Shown here: in pieces, positions 50,001-62,585 of the stretch | How the letters are laid out: every line of letters starts with the position of its first letter | How positions within the stretch are numbered: the first letter of the stretch is position 1 | Origin: Archegozetes longisetosus | Taxonomy: Eukaryota > Arthropoda > Arachnida > Sarcoptiformes > Trhypochthoniidae | Length of the DNA: 64,000 nucleotides | Assembly (NCBI GenBank): GCA_018873245.2 | Contig: JAEMBT020000001.1 | Span: 5,150,220-5,214,219, forward strand | Direction of reading: 5' to 3' | Made by a program: the position numbers and the translations under genes | The notes under the pieces: model-generated | Told to the model about the DNA's origin: nothing | The model's input: the letters and a program-made list of their open reading frames with translations, nothing else | Database searches by the model: none

Positions 50001-53000
50001 TTTTAGACAATTAGCATAACTTCCGTATATCTTGTCTTTAGTTCCCAAAAATACATTACAAATAAATATATAGGTAATTACAATAGGATTTCATGCTTTC
50101 CCGATTTCAATTACAATCTTTTAAACTTTGGATTAGCAATTCTTTCAACTTCTATTCTAACAAATCTTAGGGTTCATTTCATTTTAACTTAACTTTACTC
50201 AAACTTTAGTTCTGTTAAGTTTATTTGACTTTAAAATGATTTTGTTTTCTAAATCTAATATTTGCATAAATTATAATATTTGTTCATATAATGTATAAGA
50301 GTTTCGCAAATATTGCTTAATATTAAAAAGACTTTCAGCAAAACGTGTTGGTAATAAATATAAACAAAATTTTTGATATCAATAATTCATACAAAATAAA
50401 ATCTAAAAATAAATACCTAAAAGCAAAAAATAGACTGAAAGGCTTAAAGCTTTATATTAAAAATATTATTAAAAACGGGTGAGTCGAAAGAAACGTTATT
50501 TGCCATCAGTTATACTACATGTATAAGTTGGATGAATTAGAAATCTAGCATTTAAGCATCTAATCGGGACAGTTAACTCTGAAGTGATTTTTCTTTAAAT
50601 TCAAATTCAAATAAATTCTTGTTTGACCCAAATCAGTGTCAGTCGAGTCTGCATTTCTCTTCTATCTCTTATTTACTAAACACTCACTTGGATAGAAAAT
50701 AACTTATTTCTAAGCTTTATATTTATTAATGCAATCGTTATTGCTATTCAATATACTGGAAATAACTTTATAAGACCTAAATTAGTAGATTTGGTGATAA
50801 TCGATTGGTCCAGTTTTTAGTTTATTCAATTAAAATTATTTTTTATTGTAATTAAAATTGATTTTTTGGTAATAAAAGCCCACTACTAACTGAAGTTTTA
50901 ACTTCATTAGTTAAATAGATAACTATGAGAAATTTCAAATCCGATGCCTATAGCAAAACCACTGAATATGGTCTAATCCAGTACTGAATAATCTAGTATT
51001 GAAAGGTGTGAAATTAAGAGTAAAAATAGATGTTTTGCCTGAAGGAGGGCACAATCAACTACGACGCAAGACAAGCATATACACCCTTCTTTTCACAAAC
51101 CACCTAATTTGATAGTAGACTGTTAAGAACAGAAAATTTTTCCAACTGTACTTATGGTAATGAATTTTTTTTATTCCTAACTAGTTTCAAATCTAGAACA
51201 GTCAACAAGTTATGATTCATTTAGCTCTGAGTTTCGCGTCCGTTTTTCTGTCAAATAGCCTTATCTATCAATTTAGTGGCCGTGGACTGAAAATGAAAAA
51301 AGATAGAAATTTCTTATTTATGGAGCGCTCTTAATATTTTTCAAACGATATTACAACCTTCTTCTTCTAGAGTTACTCTAATTAAAAATGGATTTGCTTT
51401 AATTATCTTTTTATTTCAAACATATTTAATGGGACTTTGAATGAGGAAAATTTCGTCTCATTTTTAATACTATTTTAAGGTTGAATTGATTACTGATTTT
51501 TATTTTTCCCTTGATTTAAATTTCAAGTTATGCGATAGTTTAGTCATAACATATTTTAATCAAATTTGTTTCAAAAGAATAATTATTTCGAGAATTGAAG
51601 GTCTCACTTAAATTAAAATAAGTTTAAATAAGGAAAAGAATCTTAATGCATTGAAAAATTTATTTTCTGCCCGAATGCCTTAAGCAAACTACCCTAACTT
51701 TAATCAATCTTTTTCAGTTGAATAAAAAGTAATAGATTTTTCAAAAAAGTTTATACGATATAAAACAAATAGGATACAAAGATAGAGACAGTATTTTGTC
51801 ATGTTGAACTTTTTTGTTTCAGTTTGTAAATATATTTAACTCGCATAACAAATTTTTCAACCAGAAAGCTAAATAACGGGTCACCATTGCATTAAAAAAT
51901 TTATTTGCCTCAAAAAATTGAATCCTCAAAAATATTGATTGATAGCAAAGTTTTTTCAATCTTCATGAACACATAGAAAGAGGATTCGCTTCTGTAAGAA
52001 TTTCTTATAATTTATGATTTATGTATTTTAAATTTTAAGCGCGCCTCTGATAATGAATGTAATGAAAGCTTGAAACCCTCTTTTGTCAAGTTTTATTCAT
52101 TTTCTTGTCATTAATGATGGATAAATAATACATTCGGTAGGAAAAGAAGATATGATAGAAAAAGTATGTCACACATGAAAATTAACTTATGTTCTTAACT
52201 TCTATTGAAGTTTTTCTAAAGCTGCATCTCTCAAACATTTAGTGAAAATCTGCGAAAAATCTCAGCAAAATTGATCCTAAAGATCCTTGAATTAAGCGTT
52301 TGTTAAAAAGATTATAATTTTTGATTTATTTGAGCGTCAAATACTCAGATTTTTTAATGTATTTATAGCTTCCTTAAAATTAAGCTTGAACTTTTTGAGT
52401 TAGCCTAATCATGAAGATTAAATCCATTACCCAAATAATTGATTTGAGCTCTTTTCGTGTTTACATAAGAGAGAATATATAACATAAGTAAACATAATCT
52501 ATTTGTTATTAAGTAGTATTATTATAACGACATTAATAGCAAAGACGGAAGTTTTTCCTCTTTGGTGGTCATTACTTTTTCTCTTTATTAAATTTAAATA
52601 TCGAGAGGAAAAGTAGGAAAAAGATAATGATTTTTAAGCATTTTAAGCAGATCTCTAGCTCTAAGAGCTTGTACTTCGTGATCCACTGAAGGCATGAATT
52701 TTCATATTGCTAACGCGATAGTTATGCAGTCATTTTGCTATTATGAAAATGTGGCTCTGACTGATTCTAACAAGTGATAGTAACACTTCATGTCATCACG
52801 TAGTTTACAAATCCATATGTCTTATAATCGTTTTACAACATTTCGAAATACACCTGGAAGAAGTTCGTACGATTTTCTCCCTTCAACTGTAATTAAGTTA
52901 GAATTTGAAGTCAAGTCTGAAATACTTATAAATTATTCAGTTTTCCGCTCACTTGACGACAAAACACGATTCTCATCACACCATTACTCCAAAACTATAA

Positions 53001-56000
53001 TTAGGTTAAGAAAACTATTAATATTTTTTTTGTTTTTATGAGGCATATGATTAATCAAATCCATTAAAAACTAATAACAAGTTCTGATTTGAATTTTTCA
53101 AGTCTTGTTCAAAGTCTTGATTGGATAAGAAATATGAAAAATAATTATTTGTTTTAGTGTTTTATATGAATCTCTAATATGATTATAGATTGAATGATTT
53201 AATCGTTTGTCAGCAAAATAGGACGTAAGGGATAACAATATACTAGAAATTGATAGTATAGATAAAATACTGCAAAAATAAAAACAATCTTAATGATAGT
53301 TATTTGAAAATCCTTTAACTCTTACTTCAATCAATTTGTGACTGAAGACTCGAGTAAAATAATAGTTTAACCCGGGTTTGGATTATATATCATATCAAAA
53401 ATTTTGAAAACTCTTTTACTGAGCCTATCCTTAATTTTCATTATTAAACAACATTTGAGAGTATTCAACAAAAATACGAGTTAGAAAATGGATTATAAGT
53501 TACAGTTACTAAACTGGAAGGTTATTAAATCCAAGGGTGGAGTCGTTTTTAAATGCCTTTTCAAGAATTTTACTTTTTCAAGTTATGAAAGTTTTTGAGA
53601 AGTTGTTACTAAGAGGTATTTCACTAGTTTTGTCTTATGTCGCAATCCTTTGTATGCTTTAATTTAGATTTCTTTAAGCGTTCAGCCCTTTTTAGCTGTC
53701 TATTATTTTGATTTCTCGCCCTTTTAGCTTTTAGTTACAGCTTTCTATCTCTTATGTAGTATTGGATTTTCATACTTTCATTTCAACCTTTTAGGTATTG
53801 ATTGAATATAAGCAAAAATATTTATCCAAAATATCTTTTTGAAGATGTGATAGGTTTTTCTGTTAACTTGAAGATCAGTCCCTAGTGATTACGAAGTCAT
53901 ATTTTTAAAAATAAAAATGATGTTTTAAAACTGAGTTAATCAATAGGTTGCCTAAGCATTAGCGTCATTGATTTTATTTCGATAGCATTGATATATATGC
54001 ACACTTTTTCTAACTTTAAATGGTTTGAAAACTTTCAAATGTGTGTCATTTTAGGTAAAAGTTTTCAAAGATTGACAGTATCTCATTGAATGAGATTTCG
54101 TTTATAAATAAGTGGTTTTTCAAATCATAGAAATATGTAATCGTAGAAAAAAGTTTACGAATGAGTTCATGAAAAAAACCTCCTTTAATACCTTTGTATT
54201 ATGTTTTGATTATATATTTTAACTCGAAAATTTGATTCGTTTCTCACTTTCTGCTCAGTTAGTCAGCAATTTGTTCAGCATAAATAAAAAAATTTGAAAC
54301 TAATTTCCAATAAATTTCAGACAAATAACATGTTAGAAGCTAAACTTATATTTTCAAACATATATTCAATTGAAACAACAATATTAGATATCTACATTGC
54401 AGTACCCATTGTGTTATATCCTACTTACTAATGACTAGTTTTGGGAATCAATGCATCACAAAGTTTTCATTTGCATTTGTTGTGGAAATAGATAACATTT
54501 TCAGATAATGTGTGGTCTTTGATATTTATAAAGTGGGCAAACAATTGATGGAATAAATACTTAAGATTGAAAACACATCGAGTAAAGCGTCAATAGAGTT
54601 ATGAATATGAGTACTGAGTTAGGAAAATTTGTTAATTAAGTTTATTGTTGTTTACGGTCGATATTTGTTTACATATTTACTAAAAATTGGAGTTACCTTC
54701 TATTTATTCATCTGAACTCTTGCCATATGTCTAGACTTTTCGTGAATTTGATCACGTACTGACTGAATCAATAATTGAATATAAAAATGGAGTTCTCTAA
54801 CTTTCAAACATATAGATTAGAAACTGTTGAATCATTTCTACAATAAGTTTTTTGATGAGTTAAACTGATAAGAAAAACTTTGTCTGTAAAAATGCTTGAA
54901 CTGAGTAAGTTTTTCTTAATTCAAATTTTCTGTTATATATGTAAAACTTATTATGTATTTATTTTTAACTTAAAGACAAGATTTTTCTCATAATGTTTTG
55001 TATCGGATACATATTATGCATATGCAAGAATCCAGAAGTTTATTATCCGTGTGCTTGTTTAAATAATGAGATCTCTTGTAGAGATCAAAGTTCGAACTTG
55101 AGAACAATATTCTATGGAATTGATTCAAAGCTAGCTGAAAATGAGAAACATTTCAAGAGCTTCATTCTGGACAACACGACAATCACTGGAATAGAAGAGA
55201 ATACTTTCTATAATATAACATTTGATGAATTAGGGATATTCTGGAACAGAGAATTAAGACTCATAAATACTCGAGCATTCGGGAAAACAAGTTCGGTCAC
55301 GAAGCGTTTGAACGTAGAATATTCTCCTATTGAGAATTGGTCACCAGATTGCGATTTTTTTCAGCTATTAAATTCAATGACAAACGTTGAAGTAATATTG
55401 TGTCAACACTTGAATATAAGCGAAATTCCTTCGTATGCTTTCAGAAATGCTATTAAAGTAAAGGATAACCTAAAATTTCTTGGATTTCCAGCTGTTGGCA
55501 TCGTAAAATTGGAAACTTTGCTTTCTATGAGTTGAACAATTTAGAAGAATTAGATTTAGATCACAATACGATTGACATTATACCAGCGAACGCTTTTAGT
55601 TTTAAAAATCCATCCAATAAGACATTATTGATAAAATTAGAAGGAATGTATTTGAATGGATCTAGTTTTGAATTAGGATCATTTGACGATATTAAGAGGC
55701 CTACAATTCTCAATATGAAAGCTAATAAAAATATAACTTATTTGGAGGAAAATGTTTTTAAGCCCTTCTTTGATTCTCATATTGAGAACAGGATCCAACT
55801 GATGGACAGCAATGGCGTGACTGGTATTGATTGCGATGATTGTAGAAATTATTGGCTAATCAAAGAACCAGAATATATGAAAAGAGTTGATTTCACTAAT
55901 TGCTCGAATGGAAATGATTTTAGGGAGAGCGCTAACTTTGTTGGTTGTCTGTGAGTCAATAGACATGTAATTGTATTATTTGTAACAGGTTTTGCTTTCA

Positions 56001-59000
56001 TTCGTTTAGCTTCAATTAGAAAATGAGCTTGTAAACAGTGAATACATTGATACCCTCAACGAAAAGCTTTCAATTCTTAATAATTTTCCTATTTATCTCT
56101 TTATCACAAAACCTATCGATTATTTCATGAATAGGTAATTTCTAAGAAGTATTGTGTAGTCTTAAAGTAGGCAAACATTCTTCACAACAAATACTTGTTT
56201 ATAATCTTAAAACTTGAATAAGAGTCTAAAAACGAATTTTCTAAAAATATTATTTGAGTAATAAAAATATCTTAAACTAACATGAATGTAATTTCGAAAA
56301 CAGCTAAATAAGACAACGAACTAAAGTATGGTTTGTGTGAAGCATTAAAAAAATTGTTTAACGATCAAAAGAAACAGAAAATGGCAACTTTTTAACAGGT
56401 ATTAAAGCGTTTGAACTCCAGAAAAAAATTGTTTAACGAAATAATACGAATCTATTATGAATTGCTATCTGTGCCTATGTGTATACATAACAAGTTAATT
56501 CATTTTTAATGACTAAACGCAGTATAAGTGGCGATAATTTATTGTTATTGTTACCCAAACTTTTTTGTTACCCAAACTTTTTATTTGCACATTTTTTATG
56601 ATCACTTTTTTTATAATGACTTTTGTTAATTGTGTCACAAAAGAATAGCACTTTTATATGTTTTTCATTCCCAATATAAATCACTTGAATTCCTTCCGCA
56701 TTTCTTCCATTCATTTCTTATGTTATTATCACTTCTTTAAAGTGTTTGAAATTTTTTCCTAAAACCTCAAAAGTGATAATTTGTTATATAACAACAACCG
56801 CTAATTGTGTTCGTTAATGATTGCCATCATTTCCGACACCAATTTGTTGTCTTAATCTTCAGCTAATTTGTTAGTGCTGGCAACTGATTGACAAGTGATT
56901 TGTTTTCAATGAGAAATTGTTGCAATCAAATGTTTTCTCATTACACTAAGACTTTTTGAACAGTCATCAAAGCGTGAGAATGAGTAAATAATTGCTTTAA
57001 ATTGTTTTCGCAAATTTGATTTAACGTTTAAATTGCTTAATAAGTTCGAAACTTCAATTCCGTATGGCATTTAAAACAAAAGAAATTTTTTAAAATTCGT
57101 TTGTCAATGCCTATAAGTTTCTGACTTTTTGTGTTGCGAAACTTTTTTCAAATTGTTGAGTTCATAAACTTTTGTCTAAAATAGGATTGATTTGAATAAT
57201 GCCAACGATTAAAAAGTTAAAAAACTTCTTAATTCAAAACAGGAAACAGAAGAGAGCAGCTTTTAAGACTTGATTAATTACAATTTTGTTCGGTATCAAG
57301 CACATAGATAGTGTTCCCGTGACCTCGAAAATGAGGAAAATTAGTTTAAATATGATAGTAATAACTATTCTAGTGTTTCATCTCGTTTAATCATGTAACC
57401 AATTTGAACATCTATTTTGCGCAAGTCTTTGTTTGAATAAACTTGATCTTATAGTCTAATTAAAACCTACCCTCAAAAACTATTGTTTACATTGATCCTC
57501 GCAGCCAATTAGTGCCTGCGAGTCAATGTTTTAATGCAAGGTATAGTGTAGTTATGCAATTACAACATCCTTTCTTTCTATTTAAACTTAATTTTAGTTT
57601 CGTTGATCTACACATGCGAAACAAAATTAGTTTAAAGCAATTAATTATATCTATGTCTTAGAGATAAATCTATTAATTGAAAGAATAAAATAAAAGGTGT
57701 TGTTCATAACTATCTTATACGTTAATTGAATTGTTATTCGAAAATGTCATTTGTTTGTTCGATCAAAACATATTAAGCGCAAGGTTTTCAAAGCAAAATA
57801 AGCATTTAATTGCTTTTCAAAAGAAGGACTTATGACTTAGCTATGCATGGCAGTCACGCACATCTTCCTTCTCACAAATCGTTGATTTTAAACAAATTAT
57901 TCTCTTTTAAAGCCTACAGACCCGACCTTAAACTTGCACAATAATAATGGTAAAGCAGACGTTGTTTAAGAGTGATGTTTTCTTTGAGTTTTATTTGAAC
58001 TTTAAAAAAGAATCAAAATTTGCCATCTATCAAATAGATTTTAATCACGTGGTAATTCAATAGCTTTTCCTCAATTTAAGGTGACTTTTTAAACTTTTAT
58101 GTGTAAAGCTTTATAAACAATGTCTTAAATACTTGATGTGCTGTTAACCTGAAAAAATGCTTTTCAAACTTTTTAACCAAATACCTCATGTAAAGCTTAT
58201 GTAAACATATTAAATGTCATATTTTTAAATCAAATTCGTTTCAAAAATGTATTCAATAGTAATTGAATTTTGAGATCTCACTCATAAATAGACAAGATTG
58301 AAAATTATGATCATTTAATAAATTGATCATACATTTCAATAATAATAACAATAATTTTTGTGAATTCCTATTCACATAATTGACTATAATTGAATCCACT
58401 ATTGACTACAAAAGCCATAATCATAAATATTTTTGGTTTTATTAGTTTACGCACTACTAGTTTTCTATAAAATCTAAATATATAAAGGGTCTGCAAGAAG
58501 AAGGGCATAAGAAACTGTTATAAAAAACAAGCACTAATACCCTTCTTCTTCCATTCGATTTATAAGTTTATTTCTGGTAACCAAATATTAGGACTAATAA
58601 TAGAATGTTATTATAAAAGAAATAAAAAATATCTAAAATCTTATCTATTTTTTCGATCAATACAGAATCACATCCAAGAAGTGCTCATAAAATGGGATCA
58701 AATCGACGATGAAATATGGGCTAAAGTGATTTGCATGGAAAGGAATCGTCGTGTAGCTAAAGCCTATGCGAGAGCTCCTGTTCTTACAATTAACGGATGT
58801 GATAACGGGTTCGACGGATATCGTATTGGATTAAACGGCTTCGATAACCCGATGAGAGACCCGAAAACTGAAGAGATTAAGCGTAATATTGGACTTGGGA
58901 TTAAAGTTAAGATGGATCAAGACGGAAATATTTTAGCTAAGAGAATCAGTAAGACTAATGTCTATGTGAAGGGCTGGACGAAAGACAGCGACGCCAGTAA

Positions 59001-61144
59001 TAGTGTGTCTAATGAGATCATTAAAGCCAATGGATTACTGGAAATGCAGAAATCGGTCAAATTGTTCGATATGAAGAAATTTCAGGCTAATATTTTTCGA
59101 GAATTGAAGTGCGCTTATCCTGATCGCCGAAAACTTGAGGATCAATGCATTTGTTCTATTGCATTTGTTAAAGATGCTAATGATGTACTCGATATTCCGG
59201 TTTGGGTTATGATTATCAATATTGTGGCCTTAGATATGCTCAAAGCCAAGTTACCCCCAAGTATACAATTTTTCATATTATATATTGCAAAACCTCGTTA
59301 TAACGAACCTCCCAGACAGTTTCGGCCTTAGAATCCCATAAAAAACGAGTCATATTATCAAAACTTTGATTATAAAAAAGAACTCTCAGTTTCTATGGGC
59401 TTCACTATAATGAGGTTAAGCACTATTTTATTATAATTTTTAAGTTTATTATAAGTAATTTTCACCATGTATTTTGTTTAGTTTTCTTTCAAATTCTTGT
59501 ACTGAAAGTAAATTTTTTTCGATTGAACTATTTTTATACGTTAATGATAGTAATAGATTCCAATATCACGAACGACTCAAATCACCTTTAAATAAATGAT
59601 AGGGTGTTTAATAACAATTTTCTTTCAATACTTTAAGTGACTTAAATGTATCCTACTATATTATTAGAGTCACGAATAGATATCAAAAATAGGCATAAAT
59701 ACAATAGTTAGTCAGATATAATCAGTAAATAATGTTTTTACAACACAAAATTATTACTAATTCATAAGAATTAGAAACTATTCATAGCAAAGGAAACAGT
59801 AAATTCACATTTAGTGACAAAAACTTTTTATATACTTACACTTTATCATTGTTTACAAAAACACTTCCTAAAGAATAATTCACAAGAATTAAAATCAGAT
59901 TGTCTAATAGATATCTATAAGACTTCCTCGAAATCTATTGATGTTTGATAGACTCAAAATTTGTTGGCTAATTAGTTGAAAAATTTGTCTCCATAGTCGA
60001 CAACAGACGTCCTAATAATTTGGTTACGATGTTTGATCGGTCAAAGAGTTTTCAGGAGGAAGACCCGTATTCACTTCCGGCCAACGGTTCCTCTTCTTCT
60101 GGAGGTAGTGGAGGAAACTGCGCCTATGGACAGAAACAAAGTTCCGAGAAATCAAACTCCAGACCACCTAAACTTCCGCCGAGAGATGTTTTCGGTAAAA
60201 AACCTCCAATCAACTTACCGAAACCTGACTATGAGGATGATTTGGAAAATAATTATTTAGTCGAGCAGAAACCTAAGAGTGATATTAACAATAAATTCGG
60301 TAAATAATAAATTTTTCCAATGTTTTAATCCTCTATTAAATCATTGACTGCTTATTAATATTTTTTCCATCAATACAATGAACTACTTTAATAATTACGA
60401 AGCTTTTTACTCTAGTTTTCTCTCAACTTCTGACATTAATTGGAGAGGAAATAAGTTTTTCTTAAATATTACGAGAAGTTTTCAGTGTCTATTCATTTAG
60501 TTTTCTATTCTATAACAGAACTAAATTCTTGAGAAGCATGAGATTTTCGCAACTTTCATTCATTGCCTATTATCCTTTCTGTCAGTTTTACTAATGTATG
60601 ATAAAATGTTCCCTCAAGCCTTTTTTAAGATGAATAAAAATTTAAAAATTTAATTATCATAAATTCTGATAACTGTCTATAATTGAATCTTTCAACAGAA
60701 GATCCCTACTATTGCGGATTTAAAGCACGAGTACCTAATTTCGTGAAACGTTCGACACAAACGCAAATGAATACCAGTTCGAGCAAAACAGAGCCGCCGA
60801 TTCTCAAGAAGGCTAACAGTAGAGGAATGATTAAGTCAACTAATATTCGCACAAATGGAGAACAACAACACGTTTGTGATAAAAAGAATTCTCATTACGA
60901 ATCGACAAACTTAGTATCGGATAGTTTTCTGCCAAAAACTAATAGCAGTAATAGTATAAGTAGTGGTTACAACAGTATCAATACTAATAGTACTCGTAGC
61001 GATAATAACGATATTTATGGTATTAATAGAAAATTGATTTCTCAATCAAAATATCCTTTCAATTTGAAGAATACCAGCTCTATTTCGATGCATCAGATGT
61101 TTAATCGGACAGGAGGTGGCAGTTATGTTGGAGAGTGGGAATGA
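44065..61144 (+). CDS. MH2-only protein, Expansion/Rebuff family (paralogue B)
   Basis: Five coding exons join in phase to give 599 aa: 44,065-44,354, 49,324-49,489, 58,666-59,260, 59,997-60,299 and 60,699-61,144. Junctions include CCAG|GTATGT, CTCATTAG|T, TAAG|GTATGA, ATACAG|AAT and CCATAG|TCG. The start is the first ATG of exon 1 (MPIIQRNLFPRRPP). Residues 1-113 are a Ser/Asn-rich extension absent from paralogue A. MISRRRILSRS (114 on) aligns with the start of A. The MH2-like domain (about 165-348) contains IDDEIWAKV, NRRVAKAYARAP, GYRIGLNGFDNPMRD, NVYVKGW, KLFDMKKF and WVMIINIVALDML; no MH1 is present. The C-terminal half is low-complexity with a PKLPPRD proline motif, EDPYYCGFKARVPNF at the start of exon 5, and SDNNDIYG near the end. 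It closes with GEWE. The first two introns are 5.0 and 9.2 kb. The likely role is tracheal and cuticle tube formation, from family knowledge. Confidence 0.87.
47214..47260 (+). repeat. Dispersed short hairpin repeat, copy 3
   Basis: AGTAAGTGAATGCTGTGAAC followed by GCATCTACTTAACCCG. It is the most diverged of the three copies, and the pairing arms are reduced to TAAGT/ACTTA. Confidence 0.4.
47594..47640 (+). repeat. Direct duplication of a 20-bp word
   Basis: TTTTGCAATTAATTTCAG followed by a T-run occurs twice in immediate succession. Each copy resembles a polypyrimidine-AG acceptor. It is probably replication slippage. Confidence 0.6.
49490..58665 (+). other. Second intron of paralogue B (9.2 kb) with a nested LRR gene
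   Basis: The intron hosts the LRR reading frames at 54,993-55,954 on the same strand. Elsewhere I find no transposon ends. An 83-codon frame from an ATG at 52,790 to 53,041 (MSSRSLQIHMSYNRFTTFRN) has a coding-like composition but no relatives; it might be an alternative first exon, with low certainty. Imperfect inverted words around GAAGAAGGG lie at about 58,495-58,550, just before exon 3. Confidence 0.6.
54993..55954 (+). pseudogene. Leucine-rich-repeat secreted protein gene with one frameshift
   Basis: A single-exon gene of about 320 codons. The ATG at 54,993 opens a hydrophobic leader (MFCIGYILCICKNP), then YYPCACLNNEISCRD, a cysteine-rich N-terminal cap. LRR units follow: ITGIEENTFYNI, LRLINTRAFG, ISEIPSYAFRN, NLEELDLDHNTIDIIPANAF and ITYLEENVF. 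The end is a cysteine-bearing cap (GIDCDDCRNYWLI, NCSNGNDF, GCL). The layout resembles the arthropod LRR proteins often labelled Oplophorus-luciferin monooxygenase non-catalytic subunit-like. The frame changes once, at the A-run 55,505-55,508, where one A seems missing; both sides otherwise read cleanly. It is either a young pseudogene or a homopolymer sequencing error. It lies in intron 2 of the plus-strand MH2 gene. Confidence 0.7.
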
Positions 61145-61431
61145 TTAATCAATTCTTATTCTGTAATTTTGTTGATAAGTTTCTAAAGATTAACTCGAAT
61201 AGTAAACAGGATTTCTTAAATTAATCATAGTTTTCTTATTGATTGTATGAAACTTCGTATTTTGTTTATAATTTGCAGTCAAAGCCTTAGTCTTTGAAAA
61301 TCTGTCTATCTTAAGAAAAAAGTTTTCTGTTGTGTAATACTGCTCTACTCTAAATTAAGTTTAATCCAAATATTTCTATACTCTGAAAGCGGATCAAATA
61401 GATAATAATATTAAAAACTCTGTAATTTGTA

Positions 61432-61453
61432 AATAAACGAAAAACTGAATAAA
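61432..61453 (+). other. Two polyadenylation hexamers of paralogue B
   Basis: AATAAA at 61,432-61,437 and 61,448-61,453, about 300 nt after the stop codon. They imply a 3' UTR of roughly 320 nt. Confidence 0.6.
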
Positions 61454-61474
61454 GATTATTTAGATAAAATCTTT

Positions 61475-62375
61475 TATAAATATTTTCTCCTCTTTAAAAA
61501 AATAAGTTTTTATCTAAAACTTTGAGAGACATTTTCGAATAAATCACACAAATCATAAATGTCTTAGAGAATATAATTATTCTATTAATTGCATTAAATG
61601 TTACATTATCAATTCATTCTTTAGTCGGAGCCCGAGTCTTTTGAAACTTATTAGTGATTAGCAGAGAAATCGAGGGCTATAGAATATGGCATTTGAACAT
61701 CATATCGCATAATTAAATATTTTATTTTTACAGCAAAGATTCAATTGCTGTGAATTATTCACTAAAGAGTTCACATGTAGAGTTGCGACTTATAGAGTCT
61801 GTATTGAATATTACTCAATATTGAATTTTCAAGTACCGAAATGACCAAAGTAGCTGCTTTTAGGCAACCAAAATAACATAATAGTCCCCTTCAGGCCATA
61901 TTGATCCTAAAGGTGATATTCCTGGTTCTTACTAGAGTAGAACTTGAGTTGTATAGCAGTGGACATACAGACAGGCTAATGCTGTAGCGTTTATCAAATT
62001 TATATAAATGTGAAATAAAATTATATCCAGATATCCTCATTTAAGTATAAATAACGCCACATTGATAAAAAAATTTCACTTCCAATTGAAAATTAAATAG
62101 TTATAAGATATCTTAAACTCAAGAGTCAGTTATACCAGAAATGAAAAGAAATTAATTGATGAAATTCATATATATATATGTAAAAGGTAAAACAGAAATA
62201 CAAAATTATAAAGCTTTTTTTATAAACAACATTAGTTACGAAATTCAAGTAGATTTGATAATTATCAATATTTCGTAAAAGAATGTGACTTGAAAATAGC
62301 ATAGCTCGTCAAATGAATTCATTCAACTGATTTAATATAATCGTTATTTCGTGATATTATGTAGAAGTATATCGA
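61475..62375. other. Intergenic stretch, nothing recognised
   Basis: 900 bp between the 3' end of paralogue B and the next transposon stack. It holds a short AT microsatellite near 62,171 and no gene that I can support. Confidence 0.5.
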
Positions 62376-62383
62376 TTTCATTG

Positions 62384-62557
62384 TTATTGGACAGAAGTAA
62401 AATATTCAATATTTATTCGGAGCAATTTCGTACGATTTCTGGTCAGCGCTATCAGCTGCCCGATTGCTTCAGCAATTTTTTGGCTTGACGTACCAGACGC
62501 GGCCAGACAACCGATTTGTTCCTTTTCATATTTGGTAACTATTGCACCTCTTCCCAT
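62384..62557 (-). pseudogene. Tc1-like transposase N-terminal fragment
   Basis: From the ATG at 62,557 the minus strand reads MGRGAIVTKYEKEQIGCLAA, then SGTSSQKIAEAIG. This is the start and first helix-turn-helix of a Tc1-family transposase. The similarity is lost after about 35 residues. No catalytic region follows. Confidence 0.7.
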
Positions 62558-62585
62558 CTCGAATAATAGATCGAATGACAATTAA

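Noticed and set aside
52790-53041. 83-codon frame as an alternative first exon of paralogue B
   Set aside because: The only good donor, near its end, is in the wrong phase for the next exon; left as uncertain.
55392-55444. 53-nt GT-AG interval as an intron that would remove the LRR frameshift
   Set aside because: It restores the right frame number but places a stop immediately after the junction, and the interval itself reads as LRR sequence.
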